DNA of 8,556 nt from Methanobacteriota archaeon (GTDB lineage: Archaea > Thermoplasmatota > Poseidoniia > Poseidoniales > Thalassarchaeaceae). The DNA is taken from positions 1 through 8,556 of the forward strand of contig NYST01000052.1 of the NCBI GenBank assembly GCA_002683155.1. Direction: 5' to 3'. Positions within the stretch are counted from its first letter, which is position 1. Each line of letters opens with the position of its first letter. The notes below the pieces were generated by a model. It did not search any database, was not told where the DNA came from, and worked only from the letters and a program-made list of their open reading frames with translations. Positions 1-7,097 of this stretch are shown here, piece by piece. The position numbers and the translations under genes were made by a program.

Positions 1-2324
1 AATTCAGTTACGTCGACAGCACTATCCCCGTATAGCGTAGTACTAAGGTAATGAGTGAAGAATGGGCAAATCGGCGAGAACACACTCAATAAATCTCTTA
101 CTACCCTATGCAATGTCCATGTCGCAGAGGTATTGCCATCATACAATCTTGTCTTTGACATCTCTAACCAATGGCTTGGCAATACTCCCGTTCCAAAGGC
201 CTTGATCGCCTGTGCTGCAGAGTATATGTCAACTTCTTCCCATGCAGAATGAATTACTGAAAGCGCCTCATCGAATTCAGCAAGTATCCACACATCTTCA
301 ATCTCTAGTTCTGGGGGAGAACCCAAGTCATCCGGGGTATCAAATTGGCTAGCAAATCTAGCAATGTTGAAAATCTTAGTCAATACTCCGTAATACTTGG
401 TTTCAATCTCCTCGGGATTGATGTGAAAGTCATCTCCAACTTGAGCATCACATGCCTTCCAAAGTCTGAAGCATTCGCTTCCAATCTTGTTGGCCTTTAG
501 GACTACCTGCTTTCCGTCGGAACCCTTGATCTTCCATGAACCCGTACGACCACCGGCACCGCATTCCAGTACACTGTCAGCATCAATACCGTTTCCAAGG
601 GACTTGGACATCTTTCGCCCCCAAGGATCCATCCCCAAACCATCTACCCATATATTCTCAAATGCTGGTTTGTCAAGTAGCAATGTACTCTTCAACAGCG
701 TATAGTATAACCACGTCCTAACTATTTCCTTGCCCTGGGGGCGTATTGAAGTTGGAAAGGCCCTATCAAACAAATCTGGATTATTGAGGTAACCAGATAC
801 AAATAAGTTGGAATTAGAGGAGTCCATCCACGTGTCGAAAACCTTCTCCTCTCCGGAAATCTCCCCTAGTTCATCTGCCAAGCTTGAAAATACTCCAATT
901 ATTTGTTTTGATTCCCTGTCAATAACCTCTGATTCAGCGGGCGGGTCATCCCTCCAGGGCTGTACGTAAACCCCCTTCGGTGGGACTATCACCTTAGCCC
1001 CATCTTCCGAGTACCATATGGGGACCTCGGTATGGTACCAACGCCTCCTACTAATAGGCCAATCAATAGATACCCCGTCAACCCAATCATGCAGGTACTG
1101 CCTATTCTTCTCTGGAATGAACCTGCTACTCTTGGATAGTTCAACAAGCCTATCGAGTACATGAGTCTGGCGAACATACCATTCCTTCAGGAGAATAATC
1201 TCCACTGGATTGCCGCCCCTCTCACTGACTGGGATTTCCTGTTCCCTCTCCTCTATTGATTCTAGGCGCCCGCATGCTTCTAGAACATTGGTTGCTTCTA
1301 CTCTAGCATCACTTACCTTCATTCCACTGAGGGGGCCAGAAATTTCAGTCATTTCCCCATCTAGATTTATTGCCAAGAAGGGTTTTATTGCCAATTCCCT
1401 GAATATTGCTACATCATTCTGATCGCCATATGAGCAAACCATGAGTATCCCGCTACCAAAATCCATTTTTACAGAGGGGTGAGCCATGATCTCAACCGAT
1501 AGTTCTCGTCCTGAAGTGGGCATAGGAAGCAATGCGCGGTTGCCTACTAGGTGGGTGTATCGGACATCATCTGGGTGAACCATTATCACCCCGCAAGCAC
1601 AGATCATTTCGGGCCTTGTAGTTGAAATAGTGATTTTCTCACCGACATCGGTGTCCCATATGACATGGCAGAGTTTTGTTTTTCGCTTAATCCTCTGGAC
1701 CTCAGCATCGGCTATTGTAGTCCCTTCAACTGGATCATAGATGTTAGGCCTCAGATCCTCTACGATATCGCCATTCTTGAATAAATCAACGAAAATTGAT
1801 TGGGAAACAGCACGATAATCAGGCGAATCTGTCAGATATTCGTTAGCATAGTCGCAGGAGAGCCCTACTCTTTTTGCTGTACTACGCATTGCCTGAGTAT
1901 ATTCCTCAATGGTCTGTTCGCATAGATCAAGGAATTCGCCCCTTTGATATGTTCTCATTTTCCTACCAGTCTTCTTCTCCACGGTAAATTCGATATTGAT
2001 TCCATTGCGATCGACACCCCATGGAAATCTTACTTCCTTTCCGAGCAAACGCTGACTCCTTGCGATAACATCAATCATGCTGTATTGTGCAACTGCACCT
2101 ATGTGCCAAGTGCCGCTTGGGTAAGGGGGAGGGGTGTCAATTACGAATATCTCCCTTTCGCTATTGGGGTTAAATTGGTATCTCGCACTGTAAGAATCGG
2201 CATTGAAGTGCGCTTCTTGGATTTCCTTCTCCAGATCAACACTCCACCTCTTAGCAGTAATTTTCGGCCCAGTCAATTTGTCACCCGATAATTCGTAAAG
2301 ACTCGCGTTCTTGACCATTGCCAT
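1..2324 (-). CDS. valS: Valyl-tRNA synthetase, archaeal type (3' end outside the window)
   Basis: This is a class I aminoacyl-tRNA synthetase that charges tRNA-Val in the cytoplasm. The minus-strand frame stays open to the left edge, giving 774 codons without the C-terminus. The ATP-binding HIGH-type motif is PPPYPSGTWHIGA (HIGA at residues 74-77), followed by an archaeal-style DRNG segment. The CP1 editing domain shows TTRPE and VHPDD. KMSKS is at residues 571-575 (bases 600-614), after a DTWMDSS segment. The anticodon-binding domain begins near residue 690 (WILAEFDEAL, then SPICPFFTHYL). Oddities are the final His of HIGH replaced by Ala, about 25 extra residues after KMSKS, and no Cys pairs where archaeal relatives usually bind zinc. 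The start is ATG 2324 (MAMVKN); ATG 2318 (MVKN) is equally possible, and an in-frame ATG lies at 2354. No Shine-Dalgarno is visible, so a leaderless mRNA is plausible. The gene is divergent from the transporter. Confidence 0.95.
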   Translation of the reverse strand, partial: MAMVKNASLYELSGDKLTGPKITAKRWSVDLEKEIQEAHFNADSYSARYQFNPNSEREIFVIDTPPPYPSGTWHIGAVAQYSMIDVIARSQRLLGKEVRFPWGVDRNGINIEFTVEKKTGRKMRTYQRGEFLDLCEQTIEEYTQAMRSTAKRVGLSCDYANEYLTDSPDYRAVSQSIFVDLFKNGDIVEDLRPNIYDPVEGTTIADAEVQRIKRKTKLCHVIWDTDVGEKITISTTRPEMICACGVIMVHPDDVRYTHLVGNRALLPMPTSGRELSVEIMAHPSVKMDFGSGILMVCSYGDQNDVAIFRELAIKPFLAINLDGEMTEISGPLSGMKVSDARVEATNVLEACGRLESIEEREQEIPVSERGGNPVEIILLKEWYVRQTHVLDRLVELSKSSRFIPEKNRQYLHDWVDGVSIDWPISRRRWYHTEVPIWYSEDGAKVIVPPKGVYVQPWRDDPPAESEVIDRESKQIIGVFSSLADELGEISGEEKVFDTWMDSSNSNLFVSGYLNNPDLFDRAFPTSIRPQGKEIVRTWLYYTLLKSTLLLDKPAFENIWVDGLGMDPWGRKMSKSLGNGIDADSVLECGAGGRTGSWKIKGSDGKQVVLKANKIGSECFRLWKACDAQVGDDFHINPEEIETKYYGVLTKIFNIARFASQFDTPDDLGSPPELEIEDVWILAEFDEALSVIHSAWEEVDIYSAAQAIKAFGTGVLPSHWLEMSKTRLYDGNTSATWTLHRVVRDLLSVFSPICPFFTHYLSTTLYGDSAVDVTE

Positions 2325-2330
2325 TGAGTC

Positions 2331-2345
2331 GCAAAAATAGAATTC
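2331..2345. promoter_or_regulatory. Candidate AT-rich promoter element between divergent genes
   Basis: The roughly 80-base gap between valS and the transporter gene holds one AT-rich patch (GCAAAAATAGAATTC), the only TATA-like stretch there. For the plus-strand gene it would put the transcription start near 2360 and give a leader of about 40 bases. On the minus strand it lies just upstream of the valS start, compatible with a leaderless transcript from ATG 2318. Assigned by position and composition only; no clear BRE is visible. Confidence 0.25.
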
Positions 2346-2396
2346 ACAGAACATGTTTGCCGAGGGGTTGAAGGCATGTCGTTTCACGTCGAGTGT

Positions 2397-2400
2397 GGAG
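2397..2400 (+). promoter_or_regulatory. Possible Shine-Dalgarno (GGAG) favouring the ATG start at 2405
   Basis: GGAG lies four bases before ATG 2405. The frame also opens four codons earlier at GTG 2393, but the GGAG would then fall inside the coding sequence. This favours ATG 2405 (protein begins MAKKGIVDS). The spacing is slightly short, so support is moderate. Confidence 0.4.
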
Positions 2401-2404
2401 CGGC

Positions 2405-5359
2405 ATGGCGAAGAAGGGGATTGTCGATTCGTTATCGGACTCTGTTGACTCGTTTACTAATAGGTCCAGAACAGCGATTTCTAAAATCGACTCATCAGAA
2501 ATTAAAGGATCTATTTCCAAGATTCCAAATAGAATCAGGCGCCGTTTCCGGGAGACAGAGAGCTCTAGCCTGCTAACGATGTTCCCAATATGGGCAGTAC
2601 TATTTTCACTCTGTTTTACTTTGGCATTACTGCCACATTCGGGAGTTCTAGACTGTAGGGACGGTTTCGATAATCCTAGTTTTTGCAGTGATGAGCCAGC
2701 CCTCAATGTAAACGGCGATTTGGAAGTATACCTGCCGACAGATGATGATCCCAATAGTGTGAAAAATCTCATTGCGCAAGTAGAGAAGGACTGGACGACA
2801 AATGTAATGGTTATTTACGTGGAGTCGTACAACTACAATGTTACTCAGATCAATATCCTGAAACAATTAGACAAAGTAGAAAGAGCGCTCAATTATCAAA
2901 CCAATGATGGTGGAGCTGATGATGACGTCATTTACGTCCTTTCAATTTCTACAGTTGTAAAGGAAGTCAACTCTAGTGGTGGCAGAGTAGTAAAGGCATT
3001 CGCCTCTGGCATATTTGAGGCTACAGGTAATCAACAACTATCTGACGAATTTAATGAGACTATAGACGCACAAAGCGATCTGATAGGCAACTACGCCATT
3101 CCTGATGAACAGCAGCGAGTTAACCAAATACTCCAGGAAATGCCCCAAAATGCCTTAGATAAGCTTGTGAGGGATGTTGGGACTGAAACTGAAGACAAAG
3201 CATTCAGATGGAACAGGGCGGTAATAATCATCGGTATAGCTGATGACACAGGTGAAAAATCCATTGGTGACATAGTTACTCAAACGCAGGGCACAATAAA
3301 TGAAATTGCTACCAATAACAACTGGGGCACCCCTGATGACCAGGGCAAGTGCGACGAAGAGGGCAATCCACTCTGCCTTAGGATGACTCTGACAGGGCCA
3401 GCACCTTTGACTAATGCAGTAACCGAGGAGTCATTCAAGTTATTCTGGCAGGTCTTCCCTGTCGGTGTAGTTATCGTAGCCGGTATGCTATTCTTATTCC
3501 ATTGCGATATTCTACAAACCGGTCGAATCAGATTCGTTCAAGGGGTGAAAGTAGTCATAATTTCAGGGCTACCAACACTTTGTGCGGTATGGGTAACATT
3601 AGGCCTGATCGGACTTTTGGATTACGAAGTCACAATGACGGTAATTCTTGTTGGCCCCATTGTCTTATCTTTGGGAGTCTCCTACGGACTCCACATAACA
3701 AACAGGTATGCTGAATCTAAGGGCACACCGCATGAGAAAATGGCTGCTGCATTGAATTCAACCGGAAGGGCAGTTTTCCTCTCTGCTATGACGACAATAA
3801 TCGGTTTCATATCTCTAACCTTTGCACCCATGAAGCCGATTCAGACTGTTGGGTGGGCTTTGGCTGGCGGCATTGTCGTTGTTTACTTCATGACTATGCT
3901 TATGGTCCCAAACCTGACGATACTACTAGATCTGAAAAAACCATCACATCCACCTCCTAAGATATTCGTAGCAGCAGTAAACATGCCCGTCAAGTGGTCG
4001 AAAATCACATTGGCATTATTCTTGACTTTGATGATTATCTCAGCGGGTTATAATAGACAAAATGTCGAGGAAAATATCGACTTGTTGAAAATGGCACCAG
4101 GTGAAGTAGAAGCAGTAGAAAAGATGGATGTATACTCTCGAGAATTCGATGCCGGCCAACCTGGATTTTTGTTAGTTGAGGCCGATATTAGAGCCGAGCC
4201 AGAAATTGGTATTGGTTCAATTACCGCAGATCACCCATATGCTAATCTCGAGGGCATTGAGAATCTCGAGGCCAAATGTAACGATGTGGAGAATGCCACA
4301 GCAGTATCAATTGTTTTCCTAATGAAGGCAATTGCAGTCGGCGTCAATGTATCAGGCACCCCTATCTATGAAGAAATTGAGGAATATATTGAACTCCTGC
4401 CGGACCCGATTCCGGAGATAGCAGACCTCATTCTCAACAGAGGCCAGTCGGGCAATGTCTCATTTTGGACTGTTCTAGACACGCTAGATGCCCAGGAAGA
4501 TGATGGTGGAAGACAAGCTCAGAACTTCCTTCTGTATGTCTTCTATAACAGTATGACCGAAGAAATGAGGGAGTTATTCATTTCTCCGGACTACCAGAGG
4601 ACACTGATTTACATCGATATGCCTTTCATGGACGTTAAAGGCACTGCTGCTACAGCAGAGGAAATCAACCTGTGGGCAAAATCGGCTGGGGATTCGGAGA
4701 ATCCAATATCAGTGCTAGGTGACACGCTAATAGGTGTAGCATCAATAACCATAGAAGTCAACAAACTAATTGTCGAATCGCAGTGGACATCTCTCGCATT
4801 CGCATTAGGGTTCACTATAGTCACTCTAGCATTAGTCTTCAGGGACATAAGATACGCTTTACTAACCACAGTGCCTGTAGGCTTCACTGTCGCCATGCAA
4901 TGGCTAGTAATGGACTCGGGTGGAGTCACACTTTCACTTGTTACTGTAATGATCGGGTCGATTCTTGTCGGTGTGGGAATAGACTTTTCCATACACATAG
5001 CCAATAGGGTGAAGGAATTAGGTGGATCTTTGGATGCTATTCGGACCTCTTGTGCGAGTACTGGAATGAGTTTATTCGAAGCAACTACCGTAACAGCAGC
5101 AGGTCTGACATGCGCATATGGAATCCCAATCGATGCAATCGAACCATTCGTCACAGTCATCATTATTCTACTGATAATAGCAGCATTATCAGCGCTACTA
5201 CTTCTTCCAGCAATCTACTCATTCATGGTAACATCCAACCTCGGCTTAACTGGTGGGGCTACTGCGATGGTGAATTCATCCGGGCTTACACAAGGTGTAA
5301 TCAACCGAAACTCCGACTCCGCGGAGTCATCTATGGATTATGCCAATGATGCATGGTGA
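2405..5359 (+). CDS. RND/MMPL-family membrane exporter, HAE3-like, 984 aa
   Basis: This is a proton-driven efflux-type integral membrane protein with two homologous halves, each one TM helix, a large external domain, then five TM helices. The substrate is unknown; relatives move hydrophobic or amphiphilic molecules. From ATG 2405, a Ser/Arg-rich cytoplasmic tail (1-58) ending in RIRRRF precedes TM1 (about 60-77). The first external domain (78-345) has Cys pairs 84/94 and 316/324. A five-helix block covers about 347-505, TM7 533-547, the second external domain 550-790, and a second five-helix block 793-941. The TM4-type motif in half two is GVGIDFSIHIANR with Asp860, the residue expected for proton coupling. 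The matching motif in half one is LGVSYGLHITNR, with Ser426 instead of Asp. The last 40 residues are a polar cytoplasmic tail. It is probably first in an operon with the EVE and DUF1028 genes. A lipid or sterol-like cargo cannot be excluded. Confidence 0.85.
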   Translation: MAKKGIVDSLSDSVDSFTNRSRTAISKIDSSEIKGSISKIPNRIRRRFRETESSSLLTMFPIWAVLFSLCFTLALLPHSGVLDCRDGFDNPSFCSDEPALNVNGDLEVYLPTDDDPNSVKNLIAQVEKDWTTNVMVIYVESYNYNVTQINILKQLDKVERALNYQTNDGGADDDVIYVLSISTVVKEVNSSGGRVVKAFASGIFEATGNQQLSDEFNETIDAQSDLIGNYAIPDEQQRVNQILQEMPQNALDKLVRDVGTETEDKAFRWNRAVIIIGIADDTGEKSIGDIVTQTQGTINEIATNNNWGTPDDQGKCDEEGNPLCLRMTLTGPAPLTNAVTEESFKLFWQVFPVGVVIVAGMLFLFHCDILQTGRIRFVQGVKVVIISGLPTLCAVWVTLGLIGLLDYEVTMTVILVGPIVLSLGVSYGLHITNRYAESKGTPHEKMAAALNSTGRAVFLSAMTTIIGFISLTFAPMKPIQTVGWALAGGIVVVYFMTMLMVPNLTILLDLKKPSHPPPKIFVAAVNMPVKWSKITLALFLTLMIISAGYNRQNVEENIDLLKMAPGEVEAVEKMDVYSREFDAGQPGFLLVEADIRAEPEIGIGSITADHPYANLEGIENLEAKCNDVENATAVSIVFLMKAIAVGVNVSGTPIYEEIEEYIELLPDPIPEIADLILNRGQSGNVSFWTVLDTLDAQEDDGGRQAQNFLLYVFYNSMTEEMRELFISPDYQRTLIYIDMPFMDVKGTAATAEEINLWAKSAGDSENPISVLGDTLIGVASITIEVNKLIVESQWTSLAFALGFTIVTLALVFRDIRYALLTTVPVGFTVAMQWLVMDSGGVTLSLVTVMIGSILVGVGIDFSIHIANRVKELGGSLDAIRTSCASTGMSLFEATTVTAAGLTCAYGIPIDAIEPFVTVIIILLIIAALSALLLLPAIYSFMVTSNLGLTGGATAMVNSSGLTQGVINRNSDSAESSMDYANDAW

Positions 5360-5397
5360 AAGACAACGTTGATTTCTCTCCTGTACGTAGGATGTAC

Positions 5398-5871
5398 ATG
5401 GTGAATCACTGGTTAATGAAGAGCGAGCCCCACGTATATCCATGGGAACAATTGGTCGCCGATGGCTCTACCCACTGGGATGGCGTTAGGAACTATCAGG
5501 CAAGGAATATCATGAGGGATGATATGGCGCTAGGCGACCTTGTTCTTTTCTATCATTCAAATTGCAAACCGCCCCACATAGCTGGCGTTGCCAAGGTGTG
5601 CAAGGAGGGATACCCAGACTTCACAGCCCAAGATAGCAATTCAAAATACTTCGATCCCAAGGCAACTCCCGATAATCCTCGCTGGATAATGGTTGACATT
5701 GAGCCAGTATCTAATCTAGATCATGTAGAACTGCCAGATTTACGTGCCAATGGCGATCTGGAAGGGATGCCTTTGTTACAAAAGGGACAGAGGCTATCTG
5801 TACAGCCCGTATCAGAAGTCCACTTCAGGATAGTATGTGCGATGGGCGGGCTAGAAAATATAGAATATTAG
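5398..5871 (+). CDS. EVE domain protein (PUA/YTH-like fold)
   Basis: This is a small single-domain protein of 157 residues, typical for stand-alone EVE proteins (bacterial homologues and eukaryotic THYN1). The family has a PUA/YTH-like fold and is thought to bind modified bases in DNA or RNA; the ligand here is not known. Family hallmarks are HWLMKSEP (4-11), HWDGVRNYQARN (26-37), the FYHSN strand (51-55), SKYFDP (82-87), NPRWIMVD (93-100) and LSVQPVS (133-139). The frame also opens at ATG 5353, which overlaps the transporter stop, and at ATG 5392. ATG 5398 is chosen because the family begins just before the YWLMKSEP-like strand. No good Shine-Dalgarno is visible for any of the three. Its position between a transporter and a DUF1028 gene, with very short gaps, suggests translation from a shared mRNA. 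EVE domains occur in restriction and toxin contexts, but nothing of that kind is adjacent here. Confidence 0.92.
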   Translation: MVNHWLMKSEPHVYPWEQLVADGSTHWDGVRNYQARNIMRDDMALGDLVLFYHSNCKPPHIAGVAKVCKEGYPDFTAQDSNSKYFDPKATPDNPRWIMVDIEPVSNLDHVELPDLRANGDLEGMPLLQKGQRLSVQPVSEVHFRIVCAMGGLENIEY

Positions 5872-5879
5872 GCGATTAC

Positions 5880-6746
5880 GTGACTTATTCCATTGTTGCC
5901 AGATGTCCGGAAACCGGCCAAATCGGAGTAGCCGTCCAATCCCATTGGTTTGCCGCTGGAATTGTTTGCTGGGCCAAAGCAGGTATTGGCGCTGTTGCTA
6001 CCCAGGCAATGGCATTAATTGAACATGGGCCACTAGGAATCGAACTAATGGAAAGGGGTGCAATCCCCGACGAAGCCTTGCGAAGTAGACTTTCATTAGA
6101 TCCGAATCCAGAAGTTAGGCAAGTGGCTATGATAGATTCAAAATCGAGAATTTCTGTCCATACTGGCTCAGATACCATACCAGAATCTGGACACTTTATC
6201 GGCGATGGTTTCTCTTGCCAGGCAAATATGATGTGGAAATCAACTGTTTGGGAGAGCATGTCAAAGGCATTTATTGGTGCAGATGGGGACCTATCGAAAC
6301 GAATGCTCGCCGCCCTACATGAAGCAGAGGCTGAACATGGTGATATCAGGGGAAAACAATCAGCGCGCTTACTTGTTGTAGAGTCTGAAATCCAGTCCTA
6401 TCCATGGGAAGGGACCATTGTGGATATTCGTGTAGATGATCATCATGAGCCTCTGATGGAACTAGACAGGCTTCTGAAATTGCACAATGAGTATGCAAGA
6501 ATCGATAGCTTGGACGTAGAGTCTATTTCACAGACTAAAGTCAATCGAAATCCAGAAATTGCCTTTTGGAAGTCAATCGGGTTGGTTCAATCGGGCCGAA
6601 TAAGTGAGGCCAGGGAGTTAGCATCTATAGCGTTCGAGGATAATTCCGGATGGGAAGAGCTTCTTCTTAGGTGTGCCAATGATGGACTAGCCGGAGTTTC
6701 TGAAGAAACAATTAGTGCGTTGCTGAACGCTAATCAAGATAGCTAG
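5880..6746 (+). CDS. DUF1028 family protein (Ntn-hydrolase-like) with a TPR-like C-terminus
   Basis: A 288-residue cytoplasmic protein of the DUF1028 family, whose fold belongs to the Ntn-hydrolase superfamily; its substrate is unknown. The domain begins at once with TYSIVARCPETG (2-13), then GVAVQSHWFA (16-25), GIGAVATQA (35-43), GPLGIELM (50-57), FIGDGFSCQANMM (106-118) and GDIRGKQSARLLVV (154-167). All are positions I associate with the family. Thr2 would be exposed after Met removal and is the likely Ntn nucleophile (inference). The start is GTG 5880, because family members begin with (M)TYS/TFS; the frame opens earlier at ATG 5835 but that would add an EVE-overlapping extension. An AGG at 5870-5872 overlaps the EVE stop and may act as a weak Shine-Dalgarno. 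The tail (about 224-288) has helix-pair spacing like a TPR (AFWKSIGLVQSGRISEARE), rather than a clear peptidoglycan-binding domain. The stop codon touches the convergent SRP RNA gene. Confidence 0.88.
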   Translation: MTYSIVARCPETGQIGVAVQSHWFAAGIVCWAKAGIGAVATQAMALIEHGPLGIELMERGAIPDEALRSRLSLDPNPEVRQVAMIDSKSRISVHTGSDTIPESGHFIGDGFSCQANMMWKSTVWESMSKAFIGADGDLSKRMLAALHEAEAEHGDIRGKQSARLLVVESEIQSYPWEGTIVDIRVDDHHEPLMELDRLLKLHNEYARIDSLDVESISQTKVNRNPEIAFWKSIGLVQSGRISEARELASIAFEDNSGWEELLLRCANDGLAGVSEETISALLNANQDS

Positions 6747-7056
6747 TGGTGGGCACGTCCTCGGTGGACGCTCGTCATCAAAGAGACTTGCACCCCAGTC
6801 TTCTCCGTCCCGAAGTCCCAAGGCATCCAGCATCCCCGGTCGGGCTGCTCGCTTCCGCGCCTGACCTGGTTCCCGGGCGTAAGACGTTGGGAGAATCCCT
6901 CCGGATTCCCCTCCCGCCAACCTGGATCTCTTGGGGGCGAGACATCGCAGTCAACTGGGGTAATCTCAGTGGTTCGTTTGCGCCGCCCTCGGACTTCGGG
7001 TCACCATTTTCGACGATTTGCGATATATAGAGCACGTCAACTCTCCCCCTAGCCCG
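6742..7056 (-). ncRNA. ffs: Signal recognition particle 7S RNA (SRP RNA), archaeal type
   Basis: This is the RNA scaffold of the signal recognition particle, which targets ribosomes making membrane and exported proteins. On the minus strand helix 8 is unmistakable: GGUCAGG, a CGC/GCG stem with a GGAA tetraloop (6853-6856), then AGCAGCC, within 6838-6873. The stem differs from the common CCC/GGG by a compensated pair. Helix 6 (6886-6921) is a long hairpin (GAAUCC/GGAUUC) capped by GGAG (6899-6902), a GNAR loop as recognised by SRP19. Helix 5 includes ACCCCAGU (6954-6961) pairing with ACUGGGGU (6792-6799). At the 5' end is an archaeal-like Alu domain: GGGCUAGG, hairpin AGAG/CUCU, and a predicted loop-loop contact UUGACG (7035-7040) with CGUCGA (7010-7015). 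The length of about 315 nt fits archaeal 7S RNA. Ends are estimates: the 5' end from GGGCUAG and the 3' end from CUAGC, which could pair with it. The stretch is markedly GC-richer than its neighbours. Small open frames across it have no recognisable homology. Confidence 0.93.
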
Positions 7057-7076
7057 TATTTGGCAAATGGACGTGA

Positions 7077-7084
7077 CGTAAGAA
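7077..7084 (-). promoter_or_regulatory. Weak candidate TATA box for the SRP RNA gene
   Basis: On the minus strand TTCTTACG is centred about 25 bases upstream of the estimated SRP RNA 5' end, where an archaeal TATA box is expected. The match is poor. The RNA might instead be transcribed from further upstream, through the ccmE-like gene, and processed. The more TATA-like TATATAT at 7022-7028 lies inside the RNA and is not taken as the promoter. Confidence 0.25.
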
Positions 7085-7086
7085 CA

Positions 7087-7097
7087 TGACAGTGTCA
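7087..7097. repeat. Short perfect inverted repeat TGACA-G-TGTCA
   Basis: Two five-base arms surround one central base. The element overlaps the stop codon of the ccmE-like gene (TGA, 7095-7097 on the complement) and sits about 30 bases upstream of the SRP RNA 5' end. Its size suits a small dimeric regulator site, but it is short enough to be chance. It is too small to be a convincing terminator hairpin. Confidence 0.3.

Noticed and set aside
55..2291. Plus-strand open frames of 60-115 codons across the left part
   Set aside because: They lie opposite the continuous ValS frame, which carries all family motifs; none has its own domain.
4609..5163. A 184-codon minus-strand frame
   Set aside because: It is antisense to the second TM block of the exporter; its length follows from the codon composition of the real gene.
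5353..5397. ATG 5353 as the EVE gene start
   Set aside because: It would add 15 residues before the family's N-terminal strand with no visible ribosome site; kept only as an alternative because of its overlap with the upstream stop.
7022..7030. TATATAT as a TATA box for the downstream minus-strand RNA
   Set aside because: It falls between helix 3 and helix 4 of the SRP RNA Alu domain; using it would remove the conserved GGGCUAGG 5' end.
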